Source of the DNA: Candidatus Aminicenantota bacterium
GTDB lineage: Bacteria > Acidobacteriota > Aminicenantia > UBA2199
Assembly: GCA_023137075.1 (NCBI GenBank)
Contig: JAGLQA010000444.1
Location: 1-6,237 of the forward strand
Direction of reading: 5' to 3'
DNA length: 6,237 nt
The notes below the pieces were generated by a model that searched no databases, had not been told where the DNA came from, and saw only the letters and a list, made by a program, of their open reading frames with translations. Both the position numbers and the translations under genes were made by a program. The stretch's first letter is position 1, and every line of letters begins with the position of its first letter. Positions 1-5,833 of this stretch are shown one piece after another.

Positions 1-55
1 CCACAAAGACCGGATCCTGAGGTAGGTTTATGTGATCTAAAATTGCTCTATTCAT
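1..55 (-). CDS. 5' end of an unidentified gene, possibly a sulfotransferase (partial)
   Basis: Only the first 18 codons are visible, reading MNRAILDHINLPQDPVFV, and the gene leaves the window at its left edge. The ATG overlaps the TGA of the preceding propeller gene (ATGA at 52-55), the usual arrangement for translationally coupled genes in one operon. There is no other stop or start in this stretch. The run PQDPVFV is where many sulfotransferases have a hydrophobic strand just before the PAPS-binding P-loop (PxFxxGxxRSGTT). The P-loop itself would lie outside the window, so the family is a guess; the existence of the gene is better supported than its identity. A nucleotide-sugar or glycan enzyme would also suit the glycosyltransferase two genes upstream. 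Confidence 0.55.
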   Translation of the reverse strand, partial: MNRAILDHINLPQDPVFV

Positions 56-1035
56 TCCGTGGGCTCTCTCCGGTGAGCCAGGCCGTGCACCGCGTCGCCC
101 ACATCCGCCGAGTATTGATAAAAATCCAATAATTTTTCCCGGCTTATATCGATCTCTAAAATCGAGGCCGGCGAAATACCCACTAAAAAACGGTTCTTAT
201 CGATAAGCTCCAGACCGCGCACAAATATCGATTTGTTGTAAGGTTGATCCGGGTGCTTCTTATGCAAATCCGCAACTTCCTTGAAATCCAACAAATCGAT
301 CTTTTTCACTAATTGGCCGCTTTTAATATCATAAAAAAGAATACATTTATTAAAGCTGCTGCACAGGATAAGCTGCTCGCCGTCAGCGGAAACCACGGGA
401 CTGTGCCCGCCCTTTATCAAACTGTCCTCCAGGATGATTTGTACACCCGGTTCGATACGGACCACAACGCCCAACCGGTTCAGGAGCACGTAAGTCCCGG
501 TTTCGGATTTCATGATACCGTTGAGGTGGGTGTGGCCATCTTTTGTGCCGGGCTCGGCATGAATATGTTTAACCCGGTTGTCGGCCTCTTTATCGATTGC
601 TGCAGAGGTTAATCCGAATCTCTTCTGCAGCGCGCCTTCCTCTCCCGGCCACCAGGTTTTAACCGTCCCGCCTGTCATGTTTACCATTACGGCGCAGTCA
701 ATGGCGGCTGACGACACCCAGATGTTTTCCCCGGAGAAACACATCTCGTGAATGTTTACGAAAAGGTTGTTGGTGATTCGTCTTTTTAGTTTCATATTAT
801 GATCAAACACTAAGATCGTATGGTAGGTGCCGACATAAACCTCATCCGCAGTGACCAGGATTCCTTTGCCGCCCCTGGAATTTCCCCTGGGATTGGGATC
901 ATATTTGACTGTCGGATCCGTGGGGAACAGCCGCACCTTTTTTTTTATTCTCTTGGTTGACCAGTCTAATTGAATCAGTTCTCCGCCTTTCTTTACCGGC
1001 CTTTTCCGTCTTACGGTGTCGAAATATACGATCAT
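52..1035 (-). CDS. Cytoplasmic beta-propeller-like protein with HLNG motif (DUF4915/TIGR03032-like)
   Basis: A 327-residue protein made of repeated short beta-strand units, for example YVGTYHTILVFD at 67-78, ENIWVSS at 103-109, ILCSSFNKCILFYDI at 223-237 and RFLVGISPASILEIDI at 282-297. This spacing is typical of a six- or seven-bladed propeller. There is no signal peptide or membrane segment, so it should be cytoplasmic. The HLNGI motif at 170-174, in a His-rich stretch (HIHAEPGTKDGHTH), recalls the conserved HLNG of DUF4915/TIGR03032 proteins, which often sit near glycan or sulfotransferase genes. RGNSRGGKGI at 50-59 and VHGLAH near the C-terminus are other likely conserved loops. It starts 23 bases after the glycosyltransferase stop with no clear Shine-Dalgarno sequence and overlaps the next gene by 4 bases. 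A scaffold or enzyme role in glycan assembly is inferred from the neighbours; no catalytic residue can be assigned. Confidence 0.85.
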   Translation of the reverse strand: MIVYFDTVRRKRPVKKGGELIQLDWSTKRIKKKVRLFPTDPTVKYDPNPRGNSRGGKGILVTADEVYVGTYHTILVFDHNMKLKRRITNNLFVNIHEMCFSGENIWVSSAAIDCAVMVNMTGGTVKTWWPGEEGALQKRFGLTSAAIDKEADNRVKHIHAEPGTKDGHTHLNGIMKSETGTYVLLNRLGVVVRIEPGVQIILEDSLIKGGHSPVVSADGEQLILCSSFNKCILFYDIKSGQLVKKIDLLDFKEVADLHKKHPDQPYNKSIFVRGLELIDKNRFLVGISPASILEIDISREKLLDFYQYSADVGDAVHGLAHRREPTE

Positions 1036-1058
1036 GATAGACTGTTTCGCTTGTTAAT

Positions 1059-2156
1059 TTACCGAAAAAATTTTTTTATGCCGGAGAAGGCTTTCGCTAA
1101 CCCGGGCAGGCTCTTTTTTATCGATCCTTTTAGATTATATAAGGACCGCCTGTATAAAAAATAGCGCCTGGCAGCAGGTCTCAATTTCAGCGGTTTTTTT
1201 ATAGGTTTTTTTAGCGAAGGTTCTCTTATAAAATCCAACAATTCTTCCCGGGCTTGCAGCCATTTTTCCCGGCCCTCTTCAACAAGCCGTCTCACATTTA
1301 CGCTTATATCTTCTACCCCGGAAAAATCTAAGGGCCCGGGCCGCTTCGGGTTGTATAACAAACCGGTCCGGCCATGGTCGATGTACTCGTTCATGGTGGG
1401 ATTATCCGGGGCAGCCACACATTTTCCCACAGCCATGGCTTCCAGGAAGGACATGCCGATACCTTCCGCCGCCCTGGGGGCAAAAAAAACATTCGCCTCT
1501 CTCATAGCCCGGAGATAATCGTCTTTCTCGGCAAACCATTTTGTAATCTTGATGTTATATCTTTCTATTTCTGCTTCGGTCGGCATCACAACCTTAAATC
1601 CCGGCGGGTCGATTGCCGCATGAATGTTGAAACTTTTAAAATTCGCATTTTTAATCAACCGCCGGATATGGTTCCAGTTGAGACGATCCGTTCTCTGCCA
1701 GAAAAATCCGCTTAATTCCCCGGCATCGATCCGGTTTGGCGGAGATTTTTCCGGTGGCGGGAAATACCGGAAACACTTCGATTCGAATCCGAATTTTGTG
1801 AATCTTTCGTGCAGCGTTTCTGAAAAATTGATAAATTTAACCCCGGGAAGGCGGGTATAGTTTTCCCAGAAATGATCGGTTGAAACCGGGCAGGCATCAA
1901 ACATGGGGAAAAGAATGACCTTTCTGTCCCCCAGGTATTTTATCTCTTTTTCCGGGAATTGGAAAACCTGGAACAATACAATGGGATTGAAACCGTTCTT
2001 AGAAATATTTTCTAAATTGACCCCGGCCCCCTGGTTCCATGATTCATCCCAGAAGAATTCAACCTCATATTCTTTTTTTAAAATATCGATTACAAACGAA
2101 CTGGCCCGTGTTTTTTGGTGAAATGAGTGATCGATAAAAGCCAGTTTTTGTTTCAT
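1059..2156 (-). CDS. GT4-family glycosyltransferase (group 1)
   Basis: A 365-residue GT-B-fold glycosyltransferase that should transfer a sugar from a nucleotide-sugar donor during cell-surface glycan synthesis. The C-terminal donor-binding domain is clear: FFAPRAAEGIGMSFLEAM carries the EX7E motif (E231 and E239) of retaining GT4 enzymes. It is followed by MAVGKCVAAPD and EYIDHGRTGLLYNP (257-270), the loop and helix that contact the nucleotide-sugar. The N-terminal half is shorter and more divergent than usual. The last ~50 residues are strongly basic (KKPIKKPLKLRPAARR), which fits attachment to the inner membrane face. There is no signal peptide. The ATG at 2154-2156 gives a natural beginning (MKQKLAFIDHSF), although no good ribosome binding site precedes it. 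It is the first visible gene of a minus-strand operon with the propeller protein. Donor and acceptor cannot be told from the sequence. Confidence 0.9.
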   Translation of the reverse strand: MKQKLAFIDHSFHQKTRASSFVIDILKKEYEVEFFWDESWNQGAGVNLENISKNGFNPIVLFQVFQFPEKEIKYLGDRKVILFPMFDACPVSTDHFWENYTRLPGVKFINFSETLHERFTKFGFESKCFRYFPPPEKSPPNRIDAGELSGFFWQRTDRLNWNHIRRLIKNANFKSFNIHAAIDPPGFKVVMPTEAEIERYNIKITKWFAEKDDYLRAMREANVFFAPRAAEGIGMSFLEAMAVGKCVAAPDNPTMNEYIDHGRTGLLYNPKRPGPLDFSGVEDISVNVRRLVEEGREKWLQAREELLDFIREPSLKKPIKKPLKLRPAARRYFLYRRSLYNLKGSIKKSLPGLAKAFSGIKKFFR

Positions 2157-2448
2157 AAACAGTCCCAGGCTGCGGGCAGGCTTCCGCCCATAGGTATTTT
2201 GCGACTGGAAGAAAATCTTCCGTTTTCATATATCATAAAATTGTCGACACCCTTTTTTAAAGGCTTTACCCTGAAGGATTTGACTTTAATAGTTAACATA
2301 AACGATGAGAAAATTCAAGAGTAATGATGGGAAAAAATGATATAAACTCAAGTTTTTACAACCCTTCCGGGCTGCGGTATCATAAGAAATTTATCAAAAT
2401 TCCAGGATTCTGTTGACAAACCGGGAATATTAGACTACCTTTATTTTG
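2157..2448. other. Intergenic region between divergent genes
   Basis: This 292-base gap separates the minus-strand glycosyltransferase from the plus-strand N0-domain gene, so both leftward and rightward promoters should lie here. Rightward, TTGACA at 2413-2418 is a good -35 (see the separate entry). Leftward, the weak match TTGAAT (2313-2318) with TAACTA (2290-2295) at 17-base spacing could serve the glycosyltransferase but would leave a ~130-base leader. A short GC-rich inverted repeat (GGGC...GCCC, 2174-2189) lies just ahead of the glycosyltransferase start. An open plus-strand frame crosses part of the gap, but it begins inside the glycosyltransferase gene and shows no recognisable protein features. 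Confidence 0.45.
2413..2441 (+). promoter_or_regulatory. Sigma70-type promoter of the N0-domain gene
   Basis: TTGACA at 2413-2418 matches the -35 consensus fully. TACCTT at 2436-2441, 17 bases on, is a moderate -10. Transcription would start about 2448, one base before the ATG at 2449, and there is no purine-rich ribosome binding site upstream of that ATG. The arrangement suggests a leaderless or nearly leaderless message. Confidence 0.5.
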
Positions 2449-2835
2449 ATGCTAAAATTGTTATCGATTCCCGTAATAATCCTGACGCTGCTGATTTCAA
2501 CCGGCCTTTCTCCGGAACAGGATAAAAACGCTGAAGAGAAGAGCAAAACTAAATGTGGAGAAACGAAAATCCTGGAAAAAAAACAGGGGAAATACAAAGG
2601 GAAACCGGGAGATTTTTTTTTCCGGGACGCGTACCTGCAGAATGTGCTGCTCTATTTTGCCAGGACCTATAAATTTAATATTGTAATAGACCCGGGCATC
2701 AGCGGCAAGGTGACCTGCCGTTTGGTCCAGGTGCCCTGGGACCAGGCCTTAGCGGTTATATTGAAGCAGCATGGATTGGCCATGGAACAGGACGGCAAGG
2801 TTGTCAGGGTGATAAACCTTAACAAATTAAAATAA
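2449..2835 (+). CDS. Exported stand-alone secretin/TonB short N-terminal (STN, N0) domain protein
   Basis: A 128-residue protein counted from the ATG at 2449. A TTG one codon earlier is the only alternative start, and neither has a Shine-Dalgarno sequence. Residues 1-20 form a hydrophobic signal sequence (KLLSIPVIILTLLIS), followed by a charged, lysine-rich linker of about 30 residues. Residues 54-122 are an STN/N0 domain: DFFFRDAYLQNVLLYFA, then FNIVIDPGISGKVTCRL, then VPWDQALAVILKQHGL, then a closing strand GKVVRVI. This is the beta-alpha-beta pattern at the N-terminus of PilQ/GspD-type secretins and TonB-dependent receptors. The secretin pore and later N domains are absent, because the gene stops right after the domain. 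It probably acts in the periplasm, as an adaptor of a secretin or as a sensor-type domain for a TonB system; that role is inferred. Cys36 and Cys90 are its only two cysteines. Confidence 0.85.
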   Translation: MLKLLSIPVIILTLLISTGLSPEQDKNAEEKSKTKCGETKILEKKQGKYKGKPGDFFFRDAYLQNVLLYFARTYKFNIVIDPGISGKVTCRLVQVPWDQALAVILKQHGLAMEQDGKVVRVINLNKLK

Positions 2836-2879
2836 GCCGCTCCGCCATCAGCAATTCTAATTTTGAGCTTTATTATTTA

Positions 2880-3098
2880 CTAAATGTCTCTGAAACGGAA
2901 AATTTTCGATCTCTCGAAATACCGGGGGAATTTTTTTACTTCGCCGTTTTCTTCCGATAACTTTCCGATCCGTCCCGCAGTTTCTCCGGCGGTGGAGACA
3001 AACATCTTTCCTTCACCGAATAATAGATAATTGAGGTTTACTTTATATTCTTTTGAGATATTATAAAACAGTTCATTACAACCTGAATAATATTTGAT
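2880..3098 (-). pseudogene. Decayed C-terminal part of an XRE/CI-like repressor
   Basis: A 72-codon open run on the minus strand, bounded upstream by TAA and ended by TAG at 2880-2882. It reads CNELFYNISKEYKVNLNYLL then FGEGKMF, then a linker (GRIGKLSEENGEVKKFP). The pattern ELFYxIxKEYxxNLNxLLxGEGxMF is the last helix and hinge of many prophage-type XRE/CI repressor DNA-binding domains, where it is usually followed by a dimerisation or peptidase domain. No start codon lies ahead of the motif. The preceding ~80 bases carry stops in every minus frame, although one frame contains DITSSKSNI, which could be the recognition-helix remnant of the same gene after a frameshift. The product is too short to function. 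It is probably a relic of a prophage or of a regulator once linked to this island. I am fairly sure of the family and less sure how far the remnant extends upstream. Confidence 0.6.
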
Positions 3099-3348
3099 TT
3101 ACTGGATGTTATATCACCTGAAAGCCCTTAAGTCATAAAGATTTGAGTAACAGATCAAAAGTCATAATGTCATGCACCGTGCACATTTGCCGATTTTTTA
3201 GACATCTAAAAGGAGAGCTAAGAATAAAAAAAACTCACAAACTCACTCACCGTCCCCACTGTGCAGATCGTTTTTCTACTCGCCGCAAACGTCAGCTGAG
3301 GCGATCTCACTCAAAAGCGGCAAAGCAATTCTCAGAATTGATGGTTAC

Positions 3349-3449
3349 AAATTTTGCTCTACAAACGGGCTATATTAAAGTGTTTTCAGACTTAGGCAGA
3401 AATATTCCGGCGGAAAATGGCAGGATTTCATGACTAAGTAACTAAAGTT
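3349..3449 (+). repeat. Direct repeat copy 1 (~100 bp)
   Basis: This matches 5586-5686 without gaps at 84 of 101 positions, counted by eye. The first 26 bases are identical, as is a block around AATGGCAGGATTTCA. In the only shared open frame (NFALQTGY...NGRIS) the 17 differences fall at codon positions 1, 2 and 3 as 8, 5 and 4, so there is no sign of selection on a protein. It lies 105 bases beyond the stop codon of the twin-CX3C peptide gene. Confidence 0.8.
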
Positions 3450-3553
3450 GCCCTTCACTGTCCCCTTGTTCTATTCTTAGAGAACAGAGCAGGCGATTCT
3501 CCGGATGATTGACTATTCGAAAGGAATTGAGTAGCTTTTTAGAAATTCACCAT

Positions 3554-3772
3554 TTATTTTACAAATACACAATATATCATGCAAGTTTCCCATTGAGAAA
3601 GGGGAGCTCCACCACAATATGTTGAACATTCAGGTATTTTAGCAAAATAATTTTCAAGAATAGCTTCCGCCTTCGGCGTTTGATCACTTAAAGCATGAAA
3701 TCCGATGAATCCGACAACATTTAAAATTAAGAACGCCAAAAAAATCACCCATACGATGAGTTTTTTTTCCAT
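3554..3772 (-). CDS. Small membrane-anchored peptide with twin CX3C motif
   Basis: A 72-residue protein with an excellent ribosome binding site (GGAGG at 3779-3783, 6 bases before ATG). Residues 5-27 are one hydrophobic segment after a short MEKK start, acting as a signal anchor or uncleaved signal. The polar part that follows (ALSDQTPKAEAILENYF) could be helical. The tail contains four cysteines as C49-X3-C53-X10-C64-X3-C68. Twin CX3C is the pattern of disulfide-stapled helical hairpins; here the loop includes GGAPLSQ. It is the last gene of the operon, 30 bases after the propeller gene, whose first gene encodes a CxxC thioredoxin-fold protein that could oxidise or reduce these cysteines. 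The layout recalls the NVEALA-type small peptides found beside 6-bladed beta-propeller genes in Bacteroides, but the NVEALA motif itself is absent. Function unknown; a secreted signal, toxin or structural peptide are all possible. Confidence 0.8.
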   Translation of the reverse strand: MEKKLIVWVIFLAFLILNVVGFIGFHALSDQTPKAEAILENYFAKIPECSTYCGGAPLSQWETCMIYCVFVK

Positions 3773-3802
3773 TTGTTACCTCCATTTATAATTTTTAATT
3801 AA

Positions 3803-4846
3803 TTAAATCCCTAAGCGAAAAACATAGAGCTGTTCAATATCCGCGTCGAAATTTTTCCCCAAAAGATGACCTTTTTTTGAAATGTAAAAAAACCTGTAAC
3901 TTTCATTGAAAATTTCTTGATGACGCAGCTTCCCGTTTTCAGAGAACACCAATAATGTATCAACCTGTTTGCTGGATTTTGTCTTTTTCCGTTCAAATTG
4001 TACAAGAGCCGCGATATAGTTTTTTTTATATATAAAAACCGAACCTATTCCGAACTCATAGGAATGGTTCGGTTCTTTTTGAGAATATAAAGTGTAGTAG
4101 GGGAATTTATATTTTTTCTCTAACGAGTGACTAAACTTCATTTTTAATTTTCCATCAAAGTCGTATACAAAAAATTCGATTGGATTATCAGGCCTTTTAA
4201 ATGAGATCAAAACTCTTTTGTTCTCCCTGTCCACTGCAATGGATTTTCTTGATAGTCCCATAGATAAAACGTAAGACTTAGTAATATTTATTCCACTGAA
4301 TTTTTTCCTCGATTCGACAGGGAATCCATCAAAAATCACCTGCGCTTTACTTCCTGATCTGTCAATAATACTAACATTGCCAACAACGTTTTTTAGAAAA
4401 GACAAATCTCCTAAGAAACGATTATCATCGATGATAAAAAAGTTATCGTTGAATCTTCGTTCCATGTTGAATTTAGGTTTGGATATTGCTAAAAAATTTA
4501 AATTCATATCCATTTCAACGATCCGGTAGTTCATAGTGTCATACACAAAGAGTTTTTTATTATATATATTAAGCGAACCTGGATAATAGAAATCTCCAGG
4601 CCCCTGTCCTTTCTGCCCAATTTTTTTTTTAAAGTTGCCTTGCCGGTCATACTTCGCTATAAAATGCCCTCTACCGTCCGCGATAAAAAAATCACCTGTA
4701 TCCGACTCGACAGCGCTGTAAATATTAAAAAAAGTATAGTTCTCTCTTTCATCCCCGATAGTTTTAACCAGCTTGAGATTAATCTCTCCCGGAAATAGAG
4801 ATATTGAAAGCAATAAAATAATGATAGCATTTACGAATTTTCTCAT
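3803..4846 (-). CDS. Exported 6-bladed beta-propeller protein
   Basis: A 347-residue protein starting with a classic signal peptide (MRKF, then a hydrophobic run to about residue 18). There is no lipobox cysteine, so it should be periplasmic or secreted rather than lipid-anchored. The family signature is IGQKGQGPGDFYYPGSL (76-92), the GxGPGxF loop of the 6-bladed beta-propeller group (PF17170/NHL-like). Blade strands recur throughout, for example GDFFIADGRGHFIAKYDRQG, KLFVYDTMNYRIVEMD, IEFFVYDFDGKL and DTLLVFSENGKL. Its ATG overlaps the TGA of the redoxin gene (ATGA at 4843-4846), and a strong AAAGGAG sits 7 bases ahead, so translation is coupled. Such proteins are common beside TlpA-like redoxins and small peptides in Bacteroidota and related phyla; binding of a peptide or other ligand is the likely role but is inferred. 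No catalytic residues are apparent. Confidence 0.9.
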   Translation of the reverse strand: MRKFVNAIIILLLSISLFPGEINLKLVKTIGDERENYTFFNIYSAVESDTGDFFIADGRGHFIAKYDRQGNFKKKIGQKGQGPGDFYYPGSLNIYNKKLFVYDTMNYRIVEMDMNLNFLAISKPKFNMERRFNDNFFIIDDNRFLGDLSFLKNVVGNVSIIDRSGSKAQVIFDGFPVESRKKFSGINITKSYVLSMGLSRKSIAVDRENKRVLISFKRPDNPIEFFVYDFDGKLKMKFSHSLEKKYKFPYYTLYSQKEPNHSYEFGIGSVFIYKKNYIAALVQFERKKTKSSKQVDTLLVFSENGKLRHQEIFNESYRFFYISKKGHLLGKNFDADIEQLYVFRLGI

Positions 4847-5400
4847 TTCTCATCTCCTTTGATTATTTTGACTATATCGAAATAATCGTCCATTTCGAGT
4901 GTTCCGTCTTTTTTGTATACGATCTTGTTATTTTTATATAAAATTGTTTGTGCTAAATTGTATTTTGTATCAAATTTTCTTCTGAATTTATTCTGATCAC
5001 AGGGGCAATATAACTCGAATGTTAATGGGAACGATTGGGATAGAGCGATCATTTCGGATAATTCATCCAGGATAATACCATACACACTCAATTTATTTTT
5101 AAAGATAACAGCAAGTCTCTTCCAAAAAGGTATATTTTTTTCACAGGTGTGACAATTCGAGAATACGAATATTGCTGAAATTTTTTTCCAGTCAAATCTG
5201 ATTCGCCTATTTCTTGCCCATCATCTCCAATCAAATCTAAATAATGGATACTATCTCCTATGGTCAGTTCCGGTTCGCTGCTTTTTTGTTCAGTGGAAAT
5301 CCCTAACGATTAAGATCAGAAATATCAACAACATAAAAATACTCGCTATTCTAATTTTTTTTCTTATCTTAATGGCACCCTCCATTCTTTCGAGCTTCAT
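4843..5400 (-). pseudogene. TlpA-like membrane-anchored thioredoxin-fold protein, disrupted by two indels
   Basis: The parts of one redoxin gene lie in order in three frames. The ATG at 5398-5400 opens a segment with a signal anchor (KIRKKIRIASIFMLLIFLIL) that hits TGA at 5290-5292. Shifting frame near GGG/TTT at 5297-5303 continues into STEQKSSEPELTIGD, then YLDLIGDDGQEI and SDLTGKK, the usual strand and loop ahead of the active site. A second shift in the A7 run (T7 at 5181-5187 on the plus strand) leads to ISAIFVFSNCHTCEKNIPFW, where CHTC (5143-5154) is the CxxC active site. It continues to the TGA at 4843-4845, including the cis-Pro-like region SFPLTFE and the final strand TILYKNNKIVY. 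Domain order and length (about 185 residues) are normal for a TlpA/ResA-type thiol oxidoreductase facing the periplasm. The start is uncertain: AGGAGG (5419-5424) is 18 bases upstream, rather far, and GGAGGG inside the gene precedes an ATT at 5371-5373. Either the gene is freshly broken or the assembly has two homopolymer errors. Confidence 0.75.
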
Positions 5401-5431
5401 TCATTCTTTTTTTGTGTTCCTCCTGAATCAT
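5369..5431 (-). other. Possible 20-codon leader ORF upstream of the redoxin gene
   Basis: ATG at 5429-5431 opens a short frame reading MIQEEHKKRMNEARKNGGCH before TAA at 5369-5371. It lies within the predicted transcript and overlaps the redoxin start in another frame. No ribosome binding site precedes it, and the operon's AGGAGG falls inside it. It may be a regulatory leader peptide, the frame-shifted true N-terminus of the redoxin, or chance; I lean to chance. Confidence 0.15.
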
Positions 5432-5450
5432 GTTTAGTAAAAGGAATTCT

Positions 5451-5478
5451 ATTATACTTAATAAAATTTTTTTGTCAA
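5451..5478 (-). promoter_or_regulatory. Consensus sigma70 promoter of the redoxin/propeller/twin-CX3C operon
   Basis: On the minus strand TTGACA (5473-5478) and TATAAT (5451-5456) are both perfect consensus hexamers, separated by 16 AT-rich bases. Transcription would begin near 5444, giving a leader of about 44 bases that contains AGGAGG (5419-5424). No competing promoter is evident between the three genes downstream. A perfect promoter implies strong, largely constitutive expression unless a repressor acts at the palindrome just upstream (5490-5539). Confidence 0.8.
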
Positions 5479-5489
5479 GAAAATAAAAG

Positions 5490-5558
5490 GGACAGGTAAA
5501 TTATTGGAATTAGTAATTCCGGCAATTATTCACCTGTCCACAGCCCGGACGAGCCGGG
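5490..5558. repeat. REP-like palindrome with adjacent small hairpin
   Basis: GGACAGGT (5490-5497) pairs with ACCTGTCC (5532-5539). The arms continue inward, with a few unpaired bases, to a GGAATTA-G-TAATTCC core (5506-5520), giving a ~50-base imperfect palindrome. A second hairpin CCCGG-ACGAG-CCGGG follows at 5544-5558. GGGACAGG...CCTGTCC ends of this sort are typical of REP or BIME elements spread by RAYT transposases; no RAYT gene is in the window. It begins 12 bases upstream of the -35 box of the operon promoter, so it could also serve as an operator. Confidence 0.65.
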
Positions 5559-5585
5559 ACAAAAAAGATTCAAAAGTTGAAAGAA

Positions 5586-5686
5586 AAATTTTGCTCTACA
5601 AACGGGCTATAATAAAGTGTTTCCAGAGTTGCGGGAAAATATTCTGCCAAAAAATGGCAGGATTTCACGACAAGGTAACCAAAATT
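5586..5686 (+). repeat. Direct repeat copy 2 (~100 bp) with hairpin
   Basis: Same orientation as 3349-3449 and identical at 84 of 101 positions. This copy also holds a hairpin absent from copy 1: CTGCCA (5644-5649), loop AAAAA, TGGCAG (5655-5660), extended by three weaker pairs (5641-5643 with 5661-5663). The two copies enclose the operon and its promoter. Confidence 0.8.
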
Positions 5687-5833
5687 TACTTACTTGAACG
5701 TTTGAACGCATCGGCCCCTTTTTTCCTTTTTTTTTGGAATAATTGTCCTGAAGTGCATCATTAGGTGACACAGCGGTGGACACGGAAAGATTATTTGGTT
5801 ACCGGGGAATTGGGGGGCTGATCGCTTCCCGGT

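Larger units (their letters stand above)
2836..3553. other. Gene-poor region with a decayed regulator, short palindromes and a repeat copy
   Basis: This 718-base stretch has no intact gene I can support. It holds the decayed XRE-type regulator (2880-3098) and one copy of the ~100-bp direct repeat (3349-3449). Between them are two short perfect palindromes: TGCAC-C-GTGCA at 3173-3183 and CAATTCT-C-AGAATTG at 3326-3340. The latter ends 8 bases before the repeat copy. A weak hairpin (TGTTCT...AGAACA, about 3467-3486) lies downstream of the minus-strand operon but lacks a U-tract, so I do not call it a terminator. An open plus-strand frame at 3143-3433 runs through the repeat. Its composition is odd (many His, Arg and Lys residues) and I see no ribosome binding site close to its start. 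Confidence 0.6.
5479..5833. other. Intergenic stretch with palindromes and repeat copy 2
   Basis: These 355 bases lie between the operon promoter and the 3' end of the lanthipeptide-like gene. They contain the REP-like palindrome (5490-5558), the second direct repeat copy (5586-5686), a T-rich run (5718-5735), and an unexplained GC-rich tail near 5770-5833. Plus-strand open frames here are short, lack ribosome binding sites and match no protein pattern I know. I see no convincing terminator for the gene at 5834-6031. The only candidate is CCCGG-GATAAA-CCGGG across its stop codon, which lacks a U-tract. Confidence 0.6.

Noticed and set aside
2127..2324. 65-codon plus-strand open frame between the divergent genes
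   Set aside because: It starts antisense within the glycosyltransferase, lacks a ribosome binding site, and its translation shows no recognisable pattern.
3143..3433. 96-codon plus-strand open frame through repeat copy 1
   Set aside because: Unnatural composition, no ribosome binding site close to its start, and the repeat part shows no third-position bias against copy 2, where the same frame is interrupted just upstream.
3467..3486. Terminator hairpin after the minus-strand operon
   Set aside because: Only a 6-base stem with an 8-base loop and no U-tract on the minus strand.
4843..5091. Separate 82-residue protein starting at TTG (MSVYGIIL)
   Set aside because: The frame is open well upstream and contains the CHTC active site, so this is the C-terminal part of the redoxin gene and not an independent gene.
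5504..5764. 86-codon plus-strand open frame across the REP-like palindrome and repeat copy 2
   Set aside because: It begins inside the palindrome, uses a different frame from the one open in copy 1, and has no protein-like features.
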